A DNA stretch of 64,000 nucleotides from Nocardia sp. NBC_00403 (GTDB taxonomy: Bacteria; Actinomycetota; Actinomycetes; Mycobacteriales; Mycobacteriaceae), in contig NZ_CP107939.1 of NCBI RefSeq assembly GCF_036046055.1, positions 6,324,001-6,388,000 of the forward strand, written 5' to 3'. How positions within the stretch are numbered: position 1 is the first letter of the stretch; every line of letters begins with the position of its first letter. Below are positions 35,138 through 43,445 of this stretch, one piece after another. The position numbers were made by a program, and so were the translations under genes. The notes under the pieces were generated by a model. That model did not search any database, was not told the origin of the DNA, and was given only the letters and a program-made list of their open reading frames with translations.

Positions 35138-36729
35138 CGGCGCCGCTACCGGCGCTACCAGCAAAGATCCATCCGCTGGTGCGCGCCTTCCTCGACTCAC
35201 GCGACGCCGTCGAAGACACGGTGGTCCGCTTCGGCTCCCCGGTACATCTGGTGTTCCCACAGGTCTATGCCGAGAACCTCACACGATTCCGCGCCGTCCT
35301 CGACCTGCAAGTTTCGCACTACCGAATCTGCTACGCGCACAAGGTGAACCAGTCACGCGCGTTCGTCCGGACAGCCGAGCGTGCGGGCGTCGCCATCGAT
35401 GTCGCCTCACCACAGGAGCTGGGCAGCGCGATCGCAGCGGGTTTCGATGCCACGCGCATCGAGGTGACCGGGCCGAAAGGCGAAGCATTCCTGCGGGAGC
35501 TGATCGACCGCGGCGTCACCATCAATGTCGACAACCTGTGGGAGCTACGCCGAATTGCCGAACTGGCGGCCGACCGCACGAAAGTGCCGGTACTGCTGCG
35601 TGTTTCCGGCTTCGACGCGGCATCGGCGAGCCGGTTCGGCGTACCGCTCGCGCACCTCGACCGCGCCTTCGATCTCCTGACGGCCAGTCGCAGCCGAATC
35701 GCCTTCCTCGGCTTCGCCTTTCATATCGACTCGGGTGAACCTGCCGAACGCATCAGAGCCATCGATGCCTGCCTGGCCTTGGTCGAACAGGCCTACGACC
35801 ATGGTCTGACACCGTCGGTGCTGAATATCGGTGGCGGCTTTCGTCAGGTCTTCACCGCCGACGCGGACCGCTTCGACGGCTACGTGCTCGCGCTGCGCGA
35901 GGCACTGCTCGGCCGTGGCGCGCAGATGAGCTGGGGGAACAATACTTTCGGCTATCACGTCGACGGCGGTGCGGTGCACGGTATTCCGGTGTTCCACAAG
36001 TACGCCAATACCGTGCCCGCGACCACGATGCTCGCCGACCTGCTCGCCGCGCCACTGGAGCGCCACGGTGGGCGCACCGTGGCGCAAGTCGCCGGGGACA
36101 ATATGCTCGAATTGTGGCTGGAGCCCGGCAAGGCACTTGTCGATCATGCCGGCGTGACGGTGGCGAAGGTCGAGTTCGTCAAGGAGCTGGCCGATGGCAC
36201 CGTGGTTGTCAATCTCGACATCAGCCGTGATCTGGTGACGCCGGCGGATCAGGAGGTCATGGTCGACCCCATCGTGCTGTCCGGCAACGCCCACCGCCCG
36301 GACGCACACGTCGGCCACGCTACGGTGACACCACTGCGCCCTGTGGGCGACATCGCGACGACACCACATCCGATGCCCGAATCCGGTCCGGTGGCAGTGT
36401 ATTTCGCCGGTCGGCTGTGCCTTGAACGCGATCTCATCACCAATCACAAGGTATGGCTGCCGCAGCGGCCCCAGCCGGGCGACCTCGTGGTCTTCCCCAA
36501 TACCGGCGCATATCACACGGATCTGTCGGCGGCGACGGCCTCGATGCATCCGGTGCCGACCAAGCTTGCCGTCACCCACCGCGCGGGCAGTTTCCAGGCG
36601 TGCCGCGACGGCGATTATGAACCGCCTGTGCCGGTCGGACTGCCGCCGCACCCGTCTGCCGCACGCGGTCCGCACCGATCGCCAGTGCTGCGCCAAGTCT
36701 CCCACGCCGACAACGATGGAGCGCCGTAA
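35134..36729 (+). CDS. Y4yA-type PLP enzyme (alanine-racemase/decarboxylase fold)
   Basis: The 531-residue protein belongs to the fold III PLP group that includes ornithine, arginine and diaminopimelate decarboxylases. CYAHKVNQSRAFVR holds the PLP Lys, GVAIDVASPQELGSAIAAGF and EVTGPKGEAFLRELIDRGV form the barrel, and VLNIGGGFRQVF is the phosphate loop. The overall pattern fits the Y4yA family, whose reaction is not established; SbnH of staphyloferrin B synthesis is a distant functional analogue. It is coupled to the HMA protein (ATGA) and to the next gene by one base. Confidence 0.85.
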   Translation: MTAPLPALPAKIHPLVRAFLDSRDAVEDTVVRFGSPVHLVFPQVYAENLTRFRAVLDLQVSHYRICYAHKVNQSRAFVRTAERAGVAIDVASPQELGSAIAAGFDATRIEVTGPKGEAFLRELIDRGVTINVDNLWELRRIAELAADRTKVPVLLRVSGFDAASASRFGVPLAHLDRAFDLLTASRSRIAFLGFAFHIDSGEPAERIRAIDACLALVEQAYDHGLTPSVLNIGGGFRQVFTADADRFDGYVLALREALLGRGAQMSWGNNTFGYHVDGGAVHGIPVFHKYANTVPATTMLADLLAAPLERHGGRTVAQVAGDNMLELWLEPGKALVDHAGVTVAKVEFVKELADGTVVVNLDISRDLVTPADQEVMVDPIVLSGNAHRPDAHVGHATVTPLRPVGDIATTPHPMPESGPVAVYFAGRLCLERDLITNHKVWLPQRPQPGDLVVFPNTGAYHTDLSAATASMHPVPTKLAVTHRAGSFQACRDGDYEPPVPVGLPPHPSAARGPHRSPVLRQVSHADNDGAP

Positions 36730-38051
36730 TGCGCTATGACCACATCACCGAACTCATCGGGAACACTCCACTGCTACGCCTCGATCCTGCCGTACACGGA
36801 CTGGAGAACGTCGAGCTGTACGCGAAGCTGGAGTCGCACAATCCTTTCGGCTCGGTCAAGGACCGGGTGGCGTGGGGCATGATTCGCGACGATCTCGACG
36901 AGATCCGGGCGAACGGGCAGACCCTCATCGAGGCGTCCAGCGGCAATACCGCCAAGGCGCTGCGGATACTCGGCGCGGTGTACGGCGTCGGGCTGCGTGC
37001 GGTCACCAACCGGATCAAAGTCGCCGAGGTGCGGGATCTGTTGCAGCTGTTCGGCACCGACATCGTGGAGTTGCCCGGACTGTCCGAGTGCCCGGACCCG
37101 ACTACACCGAACGACGTGTATTCGGTCATCGAGGCGACGATGGCCAAGGATCCCGACGCGTACTACCACGCCTCGCAGTACACCAACGAGAAGAACATCG
37201 AGGCCCATCACCACGGGACCGGCCGCGAAATCCACGAGGATCTCGCCGCTGACGGCATCACTCGTGTCGACTACGTCATCGGCGGTCTCGGCACCACAGG
37301 TTCCACCCGTGGCACCGCCACCTACCTGCGCAAACACAATCCCGAATTACGCACCATCGCCGTGGTTTCCGACCGCACCGACTTCATCCCCGGCATCCGC
37401 TCGGAGAGCGAAATGTGGGACGTCGGTCTGTTCCAACCCGACTTCTACGACCGCATCGTCACCGTCGACGCCCCGAGCGCCGTCGACGCGACGCTGCGCC
37501 TTGCCACCGGCTACGGCATTCTCGCGGGCCCGACCAGTGGCGCCAGCTATGCCGCGGCACTCGAAACCTTGCGCACCACAGCGATTTCCATCACCGATGG
37601 CCCCGTCGTCGCCGTTTTCATCGTCTGCGATCGCCTGGAACCGTACCTGTCCTATATCAAGAAGCGCAGGCCGGATCTCTTCGACCGCACCGACCGCAGA
37701 CCGCAGCCCACCGCGACCGAATTGGCCGCGACACCGGTGCTGTCCCCCGACGAACTCGCAGATCTCGATCGCACCGGCCGACCGACCGTCGTCGACACCA
37801 GAGGGGCCATGGCCTACCGCATCGGCCACGTCCCCGGCGCCATCAACATTCGCGACGACCAACTCGACGACATGTTCACCCACGGTATCCCTTTCCCCCG
37901 CTCCCGCCCTGTCGTCTTCGTGTGCCCCGTCGGCGAGCTCTCGCTGCGCTTCGCGACCACCGCCCGCGCCGCCGGCTTCGACGCCTACAGTCTGGCCGGC
38001 GGCATCGTCGCCTGGCGCGACGCCGGTCTGCCCCTGGAGCGCGGCGCTTGA
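36729..38051 (+). CDS. Cysteine-synthase-like PLP enzyme fused to a rhodanese domain
   Basis: The 440-residue protein has a fold II PLP domain (about 1-315) with TELIGNTPLLRLDP, the PLP Lys in NPFGSVKDRVAW, the substrate loop EASSGNTAKALR and a GLGTTGSTRGTA phosphate loop, as in cysteine or cystathionine synthases and SbnA-like enzymes. Residues about 335-435 are a rhodanese domain with PTVVDTRGAMAYRIGHVPGA and a loop FVCPVGELSLRFA whose Cys sits at the sulfurtransferase site. The fusion suggests that sulfide or persulfide is handed between the domains, or that the rhodanese detoxifies sulfur (inference). Its ATG shares one base with the previous stop. Confidence 0.87.
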   Translation: MRYDHITELIGNTPLLRLDPAVHGLENVELYAKLESHNPFGSVKDRVAWGMIRDDLDEIRANGQTLIEASSGNTAKALRILGAVYGVGLRAVTNRIKVAEVRDLLQLFGTDIVELPGLSECPDPTTPNDVYSVIEATMAKDPDAYYHASQYTNEKNIEAHHHGTGREIHEDLAADGITRVDYVIGGLGTTGSTRGTATYLRKHNPELRTIAVVSDRTDFIPGIRSESEMWDVGLFQPDFYDRIVTVDAPSAVDATLRLATGYGILAGPTSGASYAAALETLRTTAISITDGPVVAVFIVCDRLEPYLSYIKKRRPDLFDRTDRRPQPTATELAATPVLSPDELADLDRTGRPTVVDTRGAMAYRIGHVPGAINIRDDQLDDMFTHGIPFPRSRPVVFVCPVGELSLRFATTARAAGFDAYSLAGGIVAWRDAGLPLERGA

Positions 38052-38143
38052 GTCCGTGGGCACCGGCGCATCACTCCGGCACTTTCCGGACACCGGGCAG
38101 CCGCGAAAGACGCGGTGGCCTCGACGCCTACTAATGTGAGACG

Positions 38144-38773
38144 GTGCAGACAGGGCAGGAATCAGACGACGACGCCGGTCCCCGGATCTGGGGCGGCACG
38201 ACGCTCACCGAGCGCAGGCAGGCGCGGCGGGCCGCGCTGCTCGAAGCTGCGCTGGACCTGATCGGTGAATCCGGCGCTGCCGGGGTCACCATGCGCGCGG
38301 TGTGTCGGCGGGCCAATCTCACCGACCGGTACTTCTATGAGAGTTTCGCCAGCCGCGACGAACTGCTCGACCAGCTCTATCGCCAAGTGGCCGACGAGTT
38401 CCTCGAGCCGATGACCGCATTCGCCGCCACCGACAATCCGGCGCGCGACCATGCGCTTTGCGAAGTACTCGTCGACAAGGTGCTCGCGGATCCGCGCAAG
38501 TCGCGATTGTTTCTGGTCGAGCCGTATTCGAGCACCGGACTCGGCCAGACCACCATCGCGGTCATGCCGGTGTTCACCCGCCTGATGCAGGACCACTTGT
38601 TCGCCCACATCGAAGACCCGGTCCGCCGCCGCCTGGCCGCGGTCACCATGGCCAGCGGTAATGCGGGCATGTTCTCCGCGTGGCTCAATGGTTCGCTGCG
38701 CGCCACCAGGGAAGAGGTCATCGACCACTGCGCCGAAACGATCGCGGCCTACCGCTGCCTCTATCGGTCTTGA
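38144..38773 (+). CDS. TetR-family regulator downstream of the PLP operon
   Basis: The 209-residue protein has an N-terminal TetR HTH (ALDLIGESGAAGVTMRAVCR, NLTDRYFYESFASRDELLD) and a helical C-domain. The start is a GTG at 38144. It lies 92 bases after the four-gene operon on the same strand and is a reasonable candidate for its regulator, but no operator is obvious. Confidence 0.85.
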   Translation: MQTGQESDDDAGPRIWGGTTLTERRQARRAALLEAALDLIGESGAAGVTMRAVCRRANLTDRYFYESFASRDELLDQLYRQVADEFLEPMTAFAATDNPARDHALCEVLVDKVLADPRKSRLFLVEPYSSTGLGQTTIAVMPVFTRLMQDHLFAHIEDPVRRRLAAVTMASGNAGMFSAWLNGSLRATREEVIDHCAETIAAYRCLYRS

Positions 38774-38942
38774 CGCTGTGTTCAGGAACACATAGGGCCC
38801 ACCACGGACAGCGATAGACCCACCTGGACGCAGGCAGCCAGCTGTAGGCGATGAATCCTGGAAAGCGCCGGACGGACGCATGCCCGGACGTCGCATTGCC
38901 AATACTTCCGTTTGGGTGTTTACTGGCCAGCGAAGGTGCCGA

Positions 38943-39102
38943 TCGTTCGCTGAGGCTCCTTCACGGATACAGGCCAGCGACCCCGAACGTCGAGAGACGC
39001 CCCGGGTCAGGACAGGTCTCCCCGGATTAAGGGGTGATCCCGATTGGCTCCCGACACCTGTCGGGTTTACGCCGTGAAGTGCCAAAGGTCTTACGAGGAG
39101 GG
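38943..39102 (+). ncRNA. M-box magnesium riboswitch upstream of mgtC
   Basis: The leader matches the M-box (ykoK) aptamer. It has TGAGGCTCCTTCACGGATAC and AGCGACCCCGAACGTC, then GAGACGCC with GGGTCAGGACAGG, and the closing CGCCGTGAAGTGCCAAAGG and TCTTACGA that pair back toward the TTCGT start. These correspond to the conserved loops that bind Mg2+ and bring L5, L4 and P2 together. It lies about 240 bases upstream of the MgtC gene. A short hairpin at 39109-39124 (CCGGCA, GGTT, TGCCGG) follows and may be part of the expression platform. High Mg2+ would be expected to lower expression (family knowledge). Confidence 0.88.
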
Positions 39103-39206
39103 CTTCCACCGGCAGGTTTGCCGGGATCCCCACGCATACTCCGCAGCGATTGCCGATACCGCGCCCGGCTTTGCCGTGCGCACAACAGCCGAAGGAGGTG
39201 AGCCGG

Positions 39207-39299
39207 ATGCCCGGCGGAGATAATTCGAGAACCCTGTTAGCCAACTATTCACCCGGCGACACCTCCACGGCCGATTTCGGAACGGGACGAGCCCCGTAG
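39207..39299 (+). CDS. 30-residue leader ORF between M-box and mgtC
   Basis: An ATG at 39207 follows GAAGGAGGTG, a near-perfect anti-16S match six bases upstream and one of the strongest ribosome sites in the window. The frame encodes 30 residues starting MPGGDNSRTLLANYSP and ends with a TAG at 39299, 41 bases before the mgtC start. Pro residues are at positions 2, 16 and 30. Position and ribosome site suggest a translated leader peptide that links ribosome progress to mgtC expression, as MgtL-type ORFs do elsewhere. That role is inference. Confidence 0.65.
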   Translation: MPGGDNSRTLLANYSPGDTSTADFGTGRAP

Positions 39300-39340
39300 C
39301 CTGCTGTTCGATGGTGCGCCGACCAGTCAGGGAGTGCGTG

Positions 39341-40060
39341 ATGTCAACGGTAGAAATGATCATTCGGCTGCTCGCGGGCGTCGGCCTCGGCACGGTGATC
39401 GGCTTCGAGCGGCAGTACCGGGCCAGGGGTGCGGGCCTGCGCACCAATGCCCTCGTCTCCGCGGGCGCGACGCTGTTCGTCCTGCTGTCGGCCAATGGGT
39501 TCGAGGGCGCCACCGCCGACCCGACCCGCGTCGCGGCTCAGATCGTGTCCGGAATCGGCTTTCTGGGCGCGGGCGTCATCATCCGCGACGGATTGAACGT
39601 GCGTGGGTTGAATACCGCTGCGACACTCTGGTGTTCGGCGGCTGTCGGCGCACTGGCCGGCGCGGGGATGCTCGGCACCGCGCTGGCGGGCACCGTGGCG
39701 GTCGTCGTGGTCAATATCGCCCTGCGGGCGGCCGGGCGGGCCGTGGATCGCCGGCCCGACGCATCCGATGAGCAGCCCGCTTCCTACGCCTTCGTAGCCG
39801 TGACCAACGACGAGCACGAGGCACACGTCCGCGCGCTGCTGGTGCAGGCGTTGACGCGCACCGATTTCCGGCTGGTTTCGGTGGCCAGCGCGAACACCGA
39901 CGTTCCAGGCCGGGTGGAGGTACGCGCAGAGCTGACCGGTGACCAGCGCGATGACCGGCAGATGGAGTCGGCGGTGAGCAGGCTGAGCCTGGAGCCGTCG
40001 GTGACCAGCGTCGGCTGGCACATCTCGGTGCCCGAGACGGCGGGCGGTGCGCGGGCATGA
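39341..40060 (+). CDS. mgtC: MgtC/SapB-family membrane protein
   Basis: The 239-residue protein has the MgtC N-terminal membrane domain: LLAGVGLGTVIGFERQYR with the conserved Glu and Arg, GLRTNALVSAGATLFVLLSA, VSGIGFLGAGVIIRDG, NVRGLNTAATLWCSAAVGAL and another hydrophobic helix. A soluble ACT-like C-domain follows (residues about 150-235). MgtC proteins support growth in low Mg2+ and in macrophages by affecting F1Fo ATPase and phosphate uptake (family knowledge). The ATG at 39341 has a GGGAG site. Control by the M-box upstream is strongly supported. It overlaps the next small ORF by ATGA. Confidence 0.93.
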   Translation: MSTVEMIIRLLAGVGLGTVIGFERQYRARGAGLRTNALVSAGATLFVLLSANGFEGATADPTRVAAQIVSGIGFLGAGVIIRDGLNVRGLNTAATLWCSAAVGALAGAGMLGTALAGTVAVVVVNIALRAAGRAVDRRPDASDEQPASYAFVAVTNDEHEAHVRALLVQALTRTDFRLVSVASANTDVPGRVEVRAELTGDQRDDRQMESAVSRLSLEPSVTSVGWHISVPETAGGARA

Positions 40061-40179
40061 CCCTGTTGCGTTCCGACCCCTCGCGCGACACTCTCGATCG
40101 GTTATACGACTACGACACCGATTCCGACCGCATCACTGCCGATCCCGTCGCTCACATCTTCGAGCCGAAACCCGCCTGA
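40057..40179 (+). CDS. 40-residue acidic protein coupled to mgtC
   Basis: An ATG at 40057 overlaps the mgtC stop by four bases (ATGA). The frame gives a 40-residue protein starting MTLLRSDPSRDTLDRLYDYD, rich in Asp and lacking a membrane segment, and ending at a TGA at 40179. The overlap suggests translation together with MgtC. I do not recognise a family. It could be a small MgtC regulator, functionally analogous to the MgtR peptide of Salmonella, though MgtR is a membrane peptide and this one is not. Confidence 0.55.
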   Translation: MTLLRSDPSRDTLDRLYDYDTDSDRITADPVAHIFEPKPA

Positions 40180-40241
40180 CCGGGTGGGAGACATCGTCGC
40201 GCGCAGCCACAACCAGGTGCCACTCGCCCTCGGGCACAGGG

Positions 40242-43151
40242 CTATCGGCCTGATTGGGCGCGCCAGTAGTCGAGGTTGCTTCGGGTCAGTTGGGTGTGGG
40301 CGTTATCGGGGCCGAGGACGCGTTCCTGATCGGCGAGCAGTTGTTCGTATTCGGCGATCGCGCGGGTGATGTCACCTGCTTCGCCGTGGCAGGCGGCCAG
40401 ACAGTTGCGGGTGTAGAGGGTATCGGGGTGGTCAGGGCCGAAGATACGGATCTGGTCGGTGAGCAACGACTCGTATTCTGCTATTGCCCTTGATATTTCG
40501 CCGCCCTCCCGCAACCATCGAGCGATGCTGTTGCGGGTGCGCACGGTTTGGGCGTGGTCGCGGCCGAGCAGGCGATTCAGGTCGGTGAGCAGCTGTTCGA
40601 ACTCCGCTAGGGCGCGGTCGATTTCACCTGCCATCGCGCGGCTGCGGGCGAGATCATGTCGGGTACGCAGGGTTTCGGGGTCGGCGGTGCCGAGAATTTT
40701 CGACTGGTCCTCGATGATCTGCTCGAATTCGGTGATGGCGCGGCGCAGGCTACCGCGTTCGCTGCGCCAATACGCCAGACTGTTGCGCACGCGCAGGGTC
40801 CACGGATGGTCGGCGCCGCACACGCGGATGTAATCGATCACGAGCCGTTCGAGTTCGGCGACGGCGCGCTCCAAACGGCCGGTATGCCCCCGCCAGTCGG
40901 CGGTGTGGAGGCGAGTGGTGAGGGTGTCGATGTGCTGATCGCCGAGAACTCGCGCCTGATCACGGCCGAGGTTCTCGAGTTCTTCGATGGCGGTATTGAT
41001 GTCGCCGCTGCGGCCGCGGCTGTTCGCAAGGCGGTTGCGCACGCGCAGGGTGTCGTGATGATCCGCGCCCATAACCGCGGTGAAGCTCGGCAGCCACGCC
41101 GACCACAGGTCGCGATTGTCGGCGGCGCGCGGCGTCTGCAGTTGCTCGAGGAAGTCGAAGGCGGCCGCGGAATTGCCGAAGGCCAGGTAGTGGCGCACCG
41201 CCGCGCCGCGGGCGTAAGTGGTGGCACTCTTCGCGCCGTTGTCCTCGATCGCCGCGATGATTGCCCGGTGGCCGGCGTCGAGTTCCACTCCGAGCCTGCG
41301 GCATTCGGCCCGCAGTCCGGCCAGCAACGCGGCATGGGTCACGCCGACCGCCTCGCGGGCGGTGCCCGGTCGGCTACGAGTGACCAACGAGCCGAGACCG
41401 ACCGTGAGGTCACGCAGGCGGGCAATCTTGGTCTGGTGGCCCATCCACGCCATCGCCGCGTCGAGCAGTTCGATCGGCAGCGCAGGCCCGACGCCCGCGG
41501 CGGCTAGGACACCGAGCAGCGCGCCGATCGTCCCGGCCGTTGCCGCCCCCGCGACCTGCAGGGCGGACCCGATGCGCAAGGCCACCACATCGTCGAGGTC
41601 GACGTCGCGCACCATCGCCTGATCGGCCACCGCACCGGGGATCTCGGTCAGCAGCCGAGCCATCAGCCAGCCAGCTGTCACCGAGTCGGAATCATTACGG
41701 GTCGAAGGTGTTTCGGCCAAGAGCACATCCGTCCATGCTGTCCACTCGCGCTCGTCGAGCACCATACGACTGTCCCGCGCCGACTCCACCGTGGCGGCGA
41801 TGTCCTCGGCGACCGGCTCGGAGACCACGATGCGGTGCATGTGGGCGAGCGCCGGAGCATCCTCGATCCCCATGCCCTGCCGAATACCGAGGATGACCCG
41901 CACCTGACGAAGATCATCGCTGCGCGTCAGATCGGCAAAGACATCGATCAGCAATTGTCGGGTGCCGACTTCCGGATGGTTGAGCCCGTCGACGATCACG
42001 GTGACCCGTCTACCGTCTTTTGCCAACCGCGCCAACGGATGTCGAACCTCGATGTCGAACACGTCATGAGCGGTGCCGTTGTGTTCATCGAGCTCGCGTG
42101 CGGTCCGCGCGGCCGCGGCGAACCCGGGCACCCTGGCAGTCAACTGCGCCGACAGCTCGGCGGCCACCGCGTCGACCGAACTGTTCACCGTCAAAAAGAT
42201 AGCGGCAGTGATGTATTCGGGCGAGATGGGCAGAGTGTCGACGAGACTGGGCCGGATGAGCATGGCCAGCAGGGTCGACTTGCCGACACCCGGCGGGCCG
42301 ATGACGCCGCGCAATCGGTTGCTGCCGGCTTCGATGATGTCGTCGAGGGTCTCCCTCACCGCGGCGGTGAGCAACAACCTACTGGTCAGCTGGTCGACGA
42401 AACCTGCGGCCGGCCGGCCGGTGACCGCATCCCGGCGGCGTGCGATGTTCGGCACCAGCCACAGGCCGGGGTCACCGCCCTCGCTGACGGTGACAGTGCC
42501 CGAGGTGAAGGACAGATGTTCGGGCTGCTGCCTGGTGCACACCGTCGCAATCGGGTCGACCAGATCCGACGGCAGCAGATTCTCGCCACGCAATGGCAGC
42601 CCGGAAGCGAAGGTGGACAACATCGTTCGAGTGAAGCAGCCCGCATACGCGGGGCCGTCACCCGCGGCGACCAACAGCTCCATCCGACCCGCCGCCCTGG
42701 CCAGCAATTCCGGCCATCGACGGGCCGCGCCGAAGAGGCCCTGCTCGGTCTCGCACGCATCCACCAGCACCACCAGCCCATCGAGCGCCGACCTGTTCAG
42801 TCGCTCCCGAATCTCCTGGGTGAGATGAAATGCCGTGTGGGAGTCCGGCATCGACGGCGAATCCTGACCGAGCAGAAAGAAGTCCTCGGCACTGGTCGCC
42901 GTCCCGTGCCCGATGAACCCGATCAAAAGTGTGGCCTGCTGCTGCGCTGCGGCTGCGAATGCCACTCCGACCGCCGAACTGAGCTGCGCTGCAGTCGGAT
43001 TGAGCAGTGGCCCGTCGGCATCGGTCGCGGCTTGCCAACCGCCGGCCGCTTTCAAACTCTCGTACAGACCGGTCGCGAGTTCGCCGGTGAACCCCAGTTC
43101 CCCCAGCGCCCCGCATTCGGATCCGACGACCAGCGCGAGCCTTCCTCCCAT
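40242..43151 (-). CDS. Caspase-like protease / STAND NTPase / TPR-repeat protein
   Basis: The 969-residue protein has three parts. Residues 1-230 are a caspase-like protease with His82 (LIGFIGHGTATSAEDFF) and Cys133 (VLVDACETEQG). Residues about 260-560 are a NACHT/STAND NTPase with P-loop GPPGVGKSTLL (Lys291) and Walker B VTVIVDGLNHPE near 400. About 720-969 hold six kinesin-light-chain-type TPR units of about 42 residues (pattern GPDHPDTLYTRNCLA). This is the plan of bacterial NLR-like defence or cell-death proteins: repeats sense, the NTPase oligomerises, the protease acts. It is divergent from a serine-hydrolase gene. A duplicate of its 5' end lies directly upstream. Confidence 0.85.
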   Translation of the reverse strand: MGGRLALVVGSECGALGELGFTGELATGLYESLKAAGGWQAATDADGPLLNPTAAQLSSAVGVAFAAAAQQQATLLIGFIGHGTATSAEDFFLLGQDSPSMPDSHTAFHLTQEIRERLNRSALDGLVVLVDACETEQGLFGAARRWPELLARAAGRMELLVAAGDGPAYAGCFTRTMLSTFASGLPLRGENLLPSDLVDPIATVCTRQQPEHLSFTSGTVTVSEGGDPGLWLVPNIARRRDAVTGRPAAGFVDQLTSRLLLTAAVRETLDDIIEAGSNRLRGVIGPPGVGKSTLLAMLIRPSLVDTLPISPEYITAAIFLTVNSSVDAVAAELSAQLTARVPGFAAAARTARELDEHNGTAHDVFDIEVRHPLARLAKDGRRVTVIVDGLNHPEVGTRQLLIDVFADLTRSDDLRQVRVILGIRQGMGIEDAPALAHMHRIVVSEPVAEDIAATVESARDSRMVLDEREWTAWTDVLLAETPSTRNDSDSVTAGWLMARLLTEIPGAVADQAMVRDVDLDDVVALRIGSALQVAGAATAGTIGALLGVLAAAGVGPALPIELLDAAMAWMGHQTKIARLRDLTVGLGSLVTRSRPGTAREAVGVTHAALLAGLRAECRRLGVELDAGHRAIIAAIEDNGAKSATTYARGAAVRHYLAFGNSAAAFDFLEQLQTPRAADNRDLWSAWLPSFTAVMGADHHDTLRVRNRLANSRGRSGDINTAIEELENLGRDQARVLGDQHIDTLTTRLHTADWRGHTGRLERAVAELERLVIDYIRVCGADHPWTLRVRNSLAYWRSERGSLRRAITEFEQIIEDQSKILGTADPETLRTRHDLARSRAMAGEIDRALAEFEQLLTDLNRLLGRDHAQTVRTRNSIARWLREGGEISRAIAEYESLLTDQIRIFGPDHPDTLYTRNCLAACHGEAGDITRAIAEYEQLLADQERVLGPDNAHTQLTRSNLDYWRAQSGR

Positions 43152-43160
43152 TCGGGCAAC

Positions 43161-43307
43161 CTACCTTCCGTCGCGAAACGGGAACCCCGCATTGGCTGTC
43201 TTCCAACGTCGCCGTATGGTCGCTGCCGTGCCCGCGGCGCTGGTGAACCCCAGCTCCCCCAGCGCAACACACTCGGATCCGACGACCAGCGCGAGCCTTC
43301 CTCCCAT
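43161..43307 (-). pseudogene. Duplicated 5' end of the caspase-STAND gene
   Basis: From the ATG at 43307 this 48-codon frame opens with MGGRLALVVGSEC and continues LGELGFT, nearly identical to the start of the caspase protein at 43151, then loses similarity and stops at 43161. The two copies are 156 bases (52 codons) apart, in the same frame, with a TAG between them, so no longer protein results. About 100 bases are duplicated, including 20 bases upstream of each ATG. It is either a scar of tandem duplication or a short upstream ORF that affects translation of the main gene. Confidence 0.7.
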
Positions 43308-43445
43308 TCAGGAAACCTACCGCCCTCGGGAACCCGGCTACCGGACCTCATATTTTTGGGCGGACGACCACCGCGGTTTGCCCGCCGTGATAGGAACGTA
43401 CTAGAACGTCACACCGTGGCGAGTGACAACCGGGGGCCGTGAAAT

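Noticed and set aside
43152..43307. A longer caspase protein starting at the upstream ATG
   Set aside because: An in-frame TAG at 43161-43163 separates the two start codons.
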